A DNA stretch of 64,000 nt from AC-37 sp036389835 (lineage in GTDB: Bacteria; Actinomycetota; Thermoleophilia; Solirubrobacterales; Thermoleophilaceae), in NCBI GenBank assembly GCA_036389835.1, contig DASVWC010000014.1, positions 132,277 through 196,276 of the forward strand, in the 5' to 3' direction. The first letter of the stretch is position 1. The number at the start of each line of letters is the position of its first letter. Of this stretch, positions 56,060 to 63,257 are shown piece by piece. Below the pieces are notes generated by a model, which saw only the letters and a list, made by a program, of their open reading frames with translations, was not told the DNA's origin and searched no databases. The position numbers were made by a program, and so were the translations under genes.

Positions 56060-57001
56060 CTAGGGACCCGCGGCGCGCTCGAGCGCGGCCATCAGCGCGG
56101 GGACGTCGAGCGCCGGGTCCTGGTCCTCGAGGAAGCGCTCCGCCGCCCGGCGCCCGCCGAGCGCCCTCACGCCGGCCTCGCCGCGCTCCGCCGTGAAGTC
56201 CGCGAGCGCCGCCAGCCGGCGGGCGCTGCGGCGCGCGGCGGCGACGTCGAGCGCGGCGCGGTGCTCGTCTAGCGCGGCGGCCAGCTCCTCGATGCCGCTG
56301 GGCGGCGGGACCGACGACACGCTCACCACCGGCGTCGAGCGGGAGCCGAGCGCGCGCAGGGCCGAGGCGAGGTCGCGCCGCGCGCGCAGCGCCACGTCAC
56401 CGAGGTCGGCCTTGGTCACGACCAGCACGTCGGGCACCTCCATGATCCCGGCCTTGAGGAACTGGAGCGTGTCGCCGGAGGCGGGCTGGACGACGACCGC
56501 GGTCGTGTCGCAGAGCTCCTCGACGTCGGTCTCGGACTGACCGACGCCCACGGTCTCGACCACGACCACGTCGTAGGCCGGGGCGAGCGCCTGCGCGGCC
56601 TCGCGCGTGGGGGCCGCCAGCCCGCCGAGCCGCCCGCCGGCGGCGGTCGAGCGGATCAGGACGCCGTCGTCGCGCGGGTCGTGCTCGATCCGTGCGCGGT
56701 CGCCGAGCAGCGAGCCGCCGGAGCGCTTCGACGACGGGTCGACGGCGAGCACCGCCACCGTCCGCCCGTCCGCGCGCCAGTGCTTGACGAGCGCCGAGAG
56801 CAGCGAGGACTTGCCCGCGCCGGGGGGACCGGTGACCCCGACCAGGTGAGCGGGCGCCTCGCCGCCGAGCTTCGCCGGGGAGACCGCCGCGAGCAGCTCG
56901 CGTGTGCGCTCGCGGCCGGCCGGCGAGCGGTCCTCGATGACGTTGAGGGCCGCGGGCGCGGCCGAGCGGTCGCCGCCGGCGAGGCGCTCGCCGAGCGTCA
57001 A
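56060..57001 (-). CDS. meaB: MeaB-type G3E GTPase, B12-mutase chaperone
   Basis: A 313-residue P-loop GTPase that protects and reloads adenosylcobalamin mutases. VGVTGPPGAGKSSLLSALVKHW is the P-loop, VLAVDPSSKRSGGSLLGDRARIEHD the switch region, VVVVETVGVGQSETDVEEL Walker B, and VVTKADLGDVALRARRDL the guanine-specificity NKxD-equivalent (TKAD). The TTG start overlaps the ethylmalonyl-CoA mutase stop (TTGA), so the two are made together, which fixes the client mutase with little doubt. Confidence 0.93.
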   Translation of the reverse strand: MTLGERLAGGDRSAAPAALNVIEDRSPAGRERTRELLAAVSPAKLGGEAPAHLVGVTGPPGAGKSSLLSALVKHWRADGRTVAVLAVDPSSKRSGGSLLGDRARIEHDPRDDGVLIRSTAAGGRLGGLAAPTREAAQALAPAYDVVVVETVGVGQSETDVEELCDTTAVVVQPASGDTLQFLKAGIMEVPDVLVVTKADLGDVALRARRDLASALRALGSRSTPVVSVSSVPPPSGIEELAAALDEHRAALDVAAARRSARRLAALADFTAERGEAGVRALGGRRAAERFLEDQDPALDVPALMAALERAAGP

Positions 57002-58986
57002 GCGGCCGCGGCGGCGGCGCCGTGGTGCTCGGCGACGAGCTCCACGATGTCGCCCATGATCCGCGTGATCTCGAAGTCCTTCGGCGTGTAGACCCGCGCG
57101 ACCCCCGCCTCCTTGAGCGCGGCCTCGTCCGCCGGCGGGATGATCCCGCCGACCACGACGGGGACGTCCGCGCCGGCCTCGCGCAGCTCGGCGATCACGG
57201 TCGGGATCAGCTCGCGGTGGGCGCCCGAGAGGATCGAGAGCCCGACCACGTGCACGCCCTCCTGGACCGCCGTGGAGGCGATCCGGGCCGGGGTGAGCCG
57301 GATGCCCTCGTAGACCACGTCCATGCCGGCGTCGCGCGCGCGGACGGCGATCTGCTCGGCCCCGTTCGAGTGCCCGTCGAGGCCGGGCTTGCCGACGAGG
57401 ATCTTGACGCGCCGGCCGAGCGACTCGGACACGCGCTCGACCTTCTCGCGCAGCTCGGTGAGCCGCTCGTCGTCGGTCGCCGCGGCGGCGTGGTCCACGC
57501 CGGTCGGAGCGCGGTACTCGCCGAACACCTCGCGCAGCGCGCCGCCCCACTCGCCGGTCGTCACCCCCGCGCGGGCGCAGGCCAGCGTGGCGGGCATGAT
57601 GTTGGTGCCCTCGTCCTCGGCGGCGGCGCGGAGCTGGTCGAGCGCCGCGCGCACGGCTTCCTCGTCGCGGCCCGCGCGCCACTCCTCGATCGCGCGGATC
57701 CGGTCGCGCTCCACGTTCGGGTCGACGGTGAGGATGCCGCCGTCCTCGCCCTTGGCGAGCGGCGACTCCTCGGTCGAGGTGAACACGTTCTGCCCGACGA
57801 CCTTCATGTCGCCGGCCTCGATCTTTCCGACGCGCTCGCGGTGCGACTCGACGAGCTGGGTCTTCATGTAGTCCACCGCCTCGACCGCGCCGCCGTGCTC
57901 GGCCACGATCGCCATCTCCTGGCGCGCGCCGTCGGTGAGCTCGGCCACCAGGCCGTCCATCACCTTCGAGCCCTCGAACAGGTCGGGGTACTCGAGCAGG
58001 TCGGTCTCGAGCGCGAGGATCTGCTGGATCCGCAGCGACCACTGCTGGTCCCACGGCCGCGGCAGGCCGAGCGCCTCGTTCCAGGCCGGGAGCTGGATCG
58101 CGCGGGCGCGCGCGTCGCGGCCGAGCGTGACGGCGAGCGCCTCCAGCACGATCCGGATGACGTTGTTCTCGGGCTGGGCCTCGGTGAGGCCGAGCGAGTT
58201 GACCTGCACGCCGTAGCGGAAGCGCAGGTAGCGCTCGTCCTCCACCCCGTAGCGCTCGCGGCCGATCTCGCGCCAGAGCGCGCCCATCGCGCGCAGCTTG
58301 GCGTGCTCCTCCACGAAGCGGATCCCGGCGTTCACGAAGAACGAGATCCGCCCGAACACGCGCGGGAAGGTCTCCTCGGGCACGCGCTCGCGGACCTGGT
58401 CGAGCACGGCCTGGGCGGTGGAGAGGGCGTACGCGATCTCCTGCACCGGCGTGGCCCCCGCCTCCTGGAGGTGGTAGGAGCAGACGTTGATCGGGTTCCA
58501 CTTCGGGACCTCGTCGACGCAGTGGGCGATCATGTCCGCGATCAGGCGCATCGACGGCCCGGGCGGGAACGCGTAGGTCCCGCGCGAGAGGAACTCCTTG
58601 ATGATGTCGTTCTGGGTCGTGCCCTGGAGGACCTTGGGATCGACGCCGTTCTCCTCCGCGGTCGTGACGTAGAGCGCCAGCAGCCAGGCCGCGGTGGCGT
58701 TGATCGTCATCGACGTGTTCATCTCGTTCAGCGGGATGCCGTCGAGCAGCGTGTGCATGTCGCCCTTGTGGGCGATCGAGACGCCGACCTTGCCGACCTC
58801 GCCGCGCGAGAGCTCGTGGTCCGGGTCGTAGCCGGTCTGGGTCGGGAGGTCGAAGGCGATCGAGAGGCCGGTCTGGCCCTTCTCGATGTTCTTCCGGTAG
58901 AGCGCGTTCGATTCGCGGGCGTCGGAATGGCCCGCGTAGGTGCGCATCACCCAGGGCCGGTCCCGCTCAGGCAGGCGTGGATCCAT
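56998..58986 (-). CDS. meaA: Ethylmalonyl-CoA mutase (MeaA/Ecm)
   Basis: A 662-residue single-chain B12-dependent acyl-CoA mutase. The TIM-barrel part has DRPWVMRTYAGHSDARESNALYRKN, LPTQTGYDPDHELSRGEVGKVGVSIAHKGDM, MNTSMTINATAAWLLALY and NVCSYHLQEAGATPVQE. The C-terminal cobalamin domain has the DxHxxG-type motif LVGKPGLDGHSNGAEQIA (His is the cobalt ligand), VGLSILSGAHRELIP and VVVGGIIPPADE. PTQTGYD and the single-subunit length separate Ecm/MeaA from methylmalonyl-CoA mutase. It converts (2R)-ethylmalonyl-CoA to methylsuccinyl-CoA. The ATG is 7 nt after a perfect TACAAT, so it is leaderless. Confidence 0.92.
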   Translation of the reverse strand: MDPRLPERDRPWVMRTYAGHSDARESNALYRKNIEKGQTGLSIAFDLPTQTGYDPDHELSRGEVGKVGVSIAHKGDMHTLLDGIPLNEMNTSMTINATAAWLLALYVTTAEENGVDPKVLQGTTQNDIIKEFLSRGTYAFPPGPSMRLIADMIAHCVDEVPKWNPINVCSYHLQEAGATPVQEIAYALSTAQAVLDQVRERVPEETFPRVFGRISFFVNAGIRFVEEHAKLRAMGALWREIGRERYGVEDERYLRFRYGVQVNSLGLTEAQPENNVIRIVLEALAVTLGRDARARAIQLPAWNEALGLPRPWDQQWSLRIQQILALETDLLEYPDLFEGSKVMDGLVAELTDGARQEMAIVAEHGGAVEAVDYMKTQLVESHRERVGKIEAGDMKVVGQNVFTSTEESPLAKGEDGGILTVDPNVERDRIRAIEEWRAGRDEEAVRAALDQLRAAAEDEGTNIMPATLACARAGVTTGEWGGALREVFGEYRAPTGVDHAAAATDDERLTELREKVERVSESLGRRVKILVGKPGLDGHSNGAEQIAVRARDAGMDVVYEGIRLTPARIASTAVQEGVHVVGLSILSGAHRELIPTVIAELREAGADVPVVVGGIIPPADEAALKEAGVARVYTPKDFEITRIMGDIVELVAEHHGAAAAAA

Positions 58987-58993
58987 GGGGTGA

Positions 58994-58999
58994 ATTGTA
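58994..58999 (-). promoter_or_regulatory. -10 hexamer TACAAT of the ethylmalonyl-CoA mutase gene
   Basis: TACAAT on the minus strand ends 7 nt before the ATG at 58986 and overlaps the first base of the divergent MBL gene's ATG (58999). The two start codons are only 12 nt apart, so at least the mutase mRNA should be leaderless. Confidence 0.65.
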
Positions 59000-59841
59000 T
59001 GGTCACGCGGGTGGCCCGGCTGATCGACACGCTGCACCTGGGGTACGACCGCGTCATCGGCGCGTACGAGGTCGACGGCCTGATCGTGGATCCGGGGCCG
59101 TCCGTGAGCCTCGGCTCGCTCGACGGGATCGAGCCGCGCGGGCTGCTCCTGACCCACATCCACCTCGACCACGCGGGCGGGACCGGGGTGCTGGTGCGGC
59201 GCTTCCCTGGACTCAAGGTCTACGTGCACGAGGCCGGCGCCCCGCACCTCGTCGACCCCACCCGCCTCCTGCGCAGCGCCGCGCGCCTCTACGGCGAGCA
59301 CATGGAGATGCTGTGGGGCGAGGTCGCGCCGGTGCCGGAGGAGAACATCGTGCCGCTGGCCGGCGGCGAGACGGTCGAGGGCGCCTTCCGCGTGGAGTAC
59401 ACGCCCGGCCACGCGAAGCACCACGTCTGCTACCTCCACGAGCCGACCGGCGAGGCGTTCGTCGGCGACGTCTGCGGCGTACGGATCCCGCCGTCGGACC
59501 ACACGATCGCGCCCACCCCGCCGCCCGACATCGACATCGACGCGTGGCTGCGCTCGATCGATCGCGTCGGGGAGTGGGAGCCGGCGTCGCTCTGCCTGAC
59601 GCACTTCGGCGTGGTCGACGACGTGCCGATGGGCCTCGACCGCGCCCGCAACGCCCTGCGCCGCCAGCTCGAGTGGGCCGACACGGGGCCGGAGGAGTTC
59701 GCCCGCTCCTACGCCGACCACAACCGCGCGGCGCTGGACGGCGAGGAGGCGGTGCGCCTCGAGCAGGCGGCGCCGAGCGACCAGCTGCGCGCCGGCATCG
59801 AGCGCTACCTGGCCAAGCGCGCGGAGCAGGAGGCGGTCTGA
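58999..59841 (+). CDS. MBL-fold metallohydrolase
   Basis: A 280-residue metallo-beta-lactamase-fold hydrolase. LLLTHIHLDHAGGTGVL carries the HxHxDH zinc motif, VEYTPGHAKHHVCYLHEPTGEAFVGDVCGVRI the next His and the bridging Asp (GDVCG), and CLTHFGVVDD the last His, so both metal sites are complete. Residues 180-280 are helical, as in the actinobacterial hydrolases of unknown thioester/lactone substrate. Its ATG is 12 nt from the divergent mutase start, which may imply a CoA-ester-related role (inference). The stop TGA overlaps the ClpS ATG by one base. Confidence 0.88.
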   Translation: MVTRVARLIDTLHLGYDRVIGAYEVDGLIVDPGPSVSLGSLDGIEPRGLLLTHIHLDHAGGTGVLVRRFPGLKVYVHEAGAPHLVDPTRLLRSAARLYGEHMEMLWGEVAPVPEENIVPLAGGETVEGAFRVEYTPGHAKHHVCYLHEPTGEAFVGDVCGVRIPPSDHTIAPTPPPDIDIDAWLRSIDRVGEWEPASLCLTHFGVVDDVPMGLDRARNALRRQLEWADTGPEEFARSYADHNRAALDGEEAVRLEQAAPSDQLRAGIERYLAKRAEQEAV

Positions 59842-60137
59842 TGGAGTCGGGCGGCGCGACGATCGAGATCCCGCGCGTGGGGGAGCCCGGCGCCGGCCTC
59901 GGCGGCGCCTGGCGCGTGATCGTGCTGAACGACGACCACAACACCTTCGACGGCGTCGCCGCGGCGCTCGCCCGCGTCATCCCGGGCGTGACGCTCGAGC
60001 GCGGCCACCAGATCGCGAACCAGATCCACAACACCGGCCAGGCGATCGTCTGGTCCGGTCCGCGCGAGCCGGCCGAGCACTACTGGGAGCAGCTGAAGGA
60101 CGCGGGGCTCACGATGGCGCCGCTCGAGCAGGGCTGA
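59841..60137 (+). CDS. clpS: ClpS-like protease adaptor
   Basis: A 98-residue adaptor that delivers N-degron proteins to ClpA/ClpC-ClpP. WRVIVLNDDHNTFDGVAAALARVIPGVTLERGHQIANQIHNTGQAIVWSG has the ClpS core: the NDDHNTF segment that binds the destabilising N-terminal residue, then the helix with His of IHNTG. The N-terminal 25 residues are Gly-rich. A TGATG overlap with the MBL gene shows coupling. In actinobacteria ClpS often follows other small genes rather than clpA, as here. The end converges on the secreted hydrolase gene with 15 bp between. Confidence 0.87.
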   Translation: MESGGATIEIPRVGEPGAGLGGAWRVIVLNDDHNTFDGVAAALARVIPGVTLERGHQIANQIHNTGQAIVWSGPREPAEHYWEQLKDAGLTMAPLEQG

Positions 60138-60152
60138 TCGCGCCGGGCCGGC

Positions 60153-62891
60153 CTAGCGCGTCGCCACGCCCACGCCGTCGATCTCGACGGTGCCGCCCAG
60201 CGTCGTCAGCCGCAGCACGTGGCGCTTCGAGCCGCTCGCCTTGACCGTCGCGACGAGCACGCGGTTGCGGGCCCGCGAGGAGCGGAGCTTCACGATCCGG
60301 CGGCGCCTGCCGTCGACGGTGAGAGCAGCGCGGCCGCCGCTCGGGCTCGTGCGGGCGATCAGGTAGAGGCGGCCGGCGCCGCGGAACGCGACCTTCATCG
60401 TGCGGCCGGGCCGTGTCGCCCGGCTGAGGCGCCCGCCCCAGGCGGAGGCGCTGCGCACCTGCGACCAGCCCCTCCCGAAGCTCGACTTGCTGCCGCGGCG
60501 GCTGTCGTCGAAGGGCACGACGGTGCTCGCGGCGTCCCACTCGCCGCGGCGGCCGAAGCGGTCCACCGCGCGGGCGCGGAACTCGTACGCGGAGCCGAAG
60601 TAGCCGGCGAACGAGAACGCCGGCGCGCGCAGCGTCGAGCTGAGCCGGCTCCACCTGTCCCTGCGGATGTTGCGCGCCTCGAGCTCGTAGTGATCGGCGT
60701 CCTCGCCGCCGCGCAGCGTCAGCGGGAAGCGCGGGTCGCGGCTCGCGTCGCTGGCCAGGCGCGGCGCGGTCAGCTCGACCGCCGGCGGCGGGGCGCCCGC
60801 CGCGCCCGCGCCGAGCGTGGCGGACGCCTCGCGCACGGGCATGTCGAGCCGCATCGCCGCGATCAGCAGCGACGACGGCTGGTTCGACGCTCGCACGTAC
60901 GGGGAGTCGTTCTGCGTCAGCTCGAGCCGGATCCTGTGCCCCTTGGGGAACCGCCATCCGGCGCCGTGAAGCGGGATGGTCGTCGTCGCGCTCAGGTCCA
61001 CGGGCATCCGGTAGACGCCGCGGTCCATGAGCACCTGCATGCCGTCGGGGAGCACGTCGTAGAGCCGCGCGTTCAGCTGCGCGCCCTGGCCGGCGCCGGT
61101 GTGCACGACCGTCACCTTCGACTCGCCCAGCATCGTGAAGTCCGACGGGAGCACCTCGCTGTCGTAGACCGCGACCGCGGCGCCCGGCGGGGTCGTCTGC
61201 GTCGGGCAGCGCCCGCCGTTGGACACGCTGTTGCCGACGGGGTCCGAGTTCAGCGCGTGCGAGTCCGCCGCGGCGTTGGAGGTCGCCTGCGTGCCCTGGC
61301 CGTTGATCGTGAGCCGGTTCGGCGCGAGCTCGGCGAAGGTCGGCGCCGTGAACCGCTCGGCGGGCTCGTCGGCGGGGTGCGCGGCGTCGGCGTTCTGCGG
61401 GCAGGTCAGCAGCGAGCCGGTCACGTCGAACTCGGGCTTCGGCTGGGCGGGGTTGCCCTGCGGCTGCACGTAGTGGTCGACGAAGGCGTTGAGCCGGGAG
61501 GTGGCACCGGTCAGGACCCGGCCGTTCGGAACCGCGTTCAGGTCGCCGCCCGGGTAGTCGGAGAAGCGGCAGACGTGGCGGTCCGCGCCGCAGACGTCGC
61601 CCCATTCCTTCGGCTTGTTCTGGACGAAGTGGTTGTAGTCGCCGTAGAACTCCTGCACGGGGTAGTCGGGCACGATCGACTTGATCCGCTCGACCATCCG
61701 CCGGTGCTCGATCATCGTGAACAGCTGGTCGGTGAACGTGCCGGCGCTGAACAGCGGCACCCTGGCCGCGGGGTCGCTCGCCAGGCGGTCGAAGAAGTGG
61801 TTCTGGTAGTAGGCCGAGCGGTCTGTGCGGAAGCCCGCGAAGACGCTCTCGGCCGACGCGCCGCACGCCGGGTTGTTCTCGAACGGGTCGCCCGACTGGA
61901 GGCAGGTGAGGGCCTCGGCGATCGCCTGCGGGAACGTCGTATGGCTCGGGAACGGCGTGCTCTGGCTCGGCACCCCGCTGGCGCCGCTGACGAAGAGGGC
62001 GCTGTCGATGCTGGACTTGGGGATCCCGAACGGGACCGCGGCCAGGTCCGGGTTCGTCGCCGGCAGGGCGCCGTCGAAGTGGCGGCCGTTGGGGATCAGC
62101 GAGTAGGCCAGGTCGGTCCAGCCGTACTTCGGCGCGGCGGCCACGAGCCTCAGGTCCTTCCCGCCCGGGCTCTTCCAGGTCGGGTCGGTGAAGGCCATCC
62201 AGGTGAAGCCGGCGCCGTAGGACCCGCCCGTCGCGACGATGCGCGAGGGGTCGACCTTGAAGAACGGGTCGTCGGCCAGCTGGCCGGCGAGGTGCTGGAA
62301 GTCGTTGATCTCGTACATGCGCGAGTCGAGCTGGGCCTCGCCCGTGGACCCCCTGCCCTCGCCGTTCACGAAGCCGCGCGAGGTGTAGTTGAGGACCACG
62401 TATCCGCGGGCCGCGTACCAGGCGTTGGTCTGGTGCCAGCGCTCGTTCCCCGCGTCGACGGTCGCGGCCTCCCAGCTGGTCTTGTCCCCGGAGCAGCAGC
62501 CGTGCATCATCGCCACCAGGGGGTAGCCGCCCGCGGGGGGCGGGAACTTGACGGGGTCGGGCATCGAGACGTCGATGTCCAGGGCGATGTTGCCGTCCGC
62601 GTCCGCGCCCGCGTTGGGATCCGGGGCGATCTTGGGCGGCAGCCCGGCGAACCCGTCGTACTTCTGGGGGACCGCCACGGCGGCGACCGCGCCCACGTTC
62701 GGCGTGCGGCCGCCGGTCGGGGGGACGCCGTCGTTGCAGAGGACGAACGGGAGCGCGATCCCGTTCGAGGTGTCGCCGTCGGAGGCGTCGCGCGGCTGGC
62801 AGGCGGCCTTGAGCGAGGCGAGGTCCGCCCCGGCGGGAGCGGCCACGACGAGCAGCGCGATGATCGCCGCTGCCAGCACGCCCCTCCTCAC
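60153..62891 (-). CDS. Secreted X-Pro dipeptidyl-peptidase/CocE-like hydrolase
   Basis: A 912-residue exported protein with a signal peptide (RGVLAAAIIALLVVAAPAGA). The alpha/beta-hydrolase domain has YPLVAMMHGCCSGDKTSWE (oxyanion region), RGYVVLNYTSRGFVNGEG and the nucleophile elbow VATGGSYGAGFTWMAF near residue 218; a late FYGDYNHF may supply the His. Residues 560-690 look like the jelly-roll of CocE/NonD-type enzymes (RFPKGHRIRLELTQND). The last 200 residues form a beta-sandwich with an FN3-like region and a basic Arg/Ser-rich tail. It may cleave peptides, esters or amides outside the cell; substrate unknown. GTG/ATG region starts at 62891. Confidence 0.85.
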   Translation of the reverse strand: MRRGVLAAAIIALLVVAAPAGADLASLKAACQPRDASDGDTSNGIALPFVLCNDGVPPTGGRTPNVGAVAAVAVPQKYDGFAGLPPKIAPDPNAGADADGNIALDIDVSMPDPVKFPPPAGGYPLVAMMHGCCSGDKTSWEAATVDAGNERWHQTNAWYAARGYVVLNYTSRGFVNGEGRGSTGEAQLDSRMYEINDFQHLAGQLADDPFFKVDPSRIVATGGSYGAGFTWMAFTDPTWKSPGGKDLRLVAAAPKYGWTDLAYSLIPNGRHFDGALPATNPDLAAVPFGIPKSSIDSALFVSGASGVPSQSTPFPSHTTFPQAIAEALTCLQSGDPFENNPACGASAESVFAGFRTDRSAYYQNHFFDRLASDPAARVPLFSAGTFTDQLFTMIEHRRMVERIKSIVPDYPVQEFYGDYNHFVQNKPKEWGDVCGADRHVCRFSDYPGGDLNAVPNGRVLTGATSRLNAFVDHYVQPQGNPAQPKPEFDVTGSLLTCPQNADAAHPADEPAERFTAPTFAELAPNRLTINGQGTQATSNAAADSHALNSDPVGNSVSNGGRCPTQTTPPGAAVAVYDSEVLPSDFTMLGESKVTVVHTGAGQGAQLNARLYDVLPDGMQVLMDRGVYRMPVDLSATTTIPLHGAGWRFPKGHRIRLELTQNDSPYVRASNQPSSLLIAAMRLDMPVREASATLGAGAAGAPPPAVELTAPRLASDASRDPRFPLTLRGGEDADHYELEARNIRRDRWSRLSSTLRAPAFSFAGYFGSAYEFRARAVDRFGRRGEWDAASTVVPFDDSRRGSKSSFGRGWSQVRSASAWGGRLSRATRPGRTMKVAFRGAGRLYLIARTSPSGGRAALTVDGRRRRIVKLRSSRARNRVLVATVKASGSKRHVLRLTTLGGTVEIDGVGVATR

Positions 62892-62927
62892 GCGCCGGAG
62901 GCTACCTGGCGGAGGAGGCCCCGCGCG

Positions 62928-63257
62928 CTAGGCCTGGCTGGCCGCGCCCGCGAGCTGGCCCGCGTCCACCACGCGCAGCCACTGCGGCAGCACAGGCACC
63001 TGGTAGAGCCCGCTCGACTCGGCGCGCGCCTCGGAGATCTCCTCCGAGTACCAGTAGCGCTCGAAGTCGGTCTTGCTCTCGAACGACGCGAGCTGGATGA
63101 AGTCGAGCGGGTCGTCCTTCGAGCGGAAGAAAGCCCACGAGCTCGCCCCGTAGTCGAGCGCCGCCTGCGCCGCCGGCCGCCACGCGTCCTCGAACTTGTC
63201 GCCGCGGAACGGGTTGGCGTGCCAGAGGATGAAGACGAGCGTCTCGTCCGGCTTCAT
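62928..63257 (-). CDS. Small ferredoxin-like-fold (ABM/EthD-like) protein coupled to ccr
   Basis: A 109-residue protein: MKPDETLVFILWHANPFRGDKFEDAWRPAAQAALDYGASSWAFFRSKDDPLDFIQLASFESKTDFERYWYSEEISEARAESSGLY...WLRVV. The beta-alpha-beta pattern and the F-x-Q-x-x-x-F-ES-x-x-x-F-E-x-Y-W run resemble small dimeric alpha/beta-barrel proteins of the ABM/EthD/NIPSNAP kind. The function is unknown; its ATG overlaps the ccr stop by one base (TGATG), which suggests a direct link to the pathway, for example a regulator or detoxifier. No signal peptide. Confidence 0.8.
   Translation of the reverse strand: MKPDETLVFILWHANPFRGDKFEDAWRPAAQAALDYGASSWAFFRSKDDPLDFIQLASFESKTDFERYWYSEEISEARAESSGLYQVPVLPQWLRVVDAGQLAGAASQA

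Noticed and set aside
56998..58986. Methylmalonyl-CoA mutase
   Set aside because: The single-chain length, PTQTGYD and other motifs fit ethylmalonyl-CoA mutase/MeaA better, and ccr lies in the same window.
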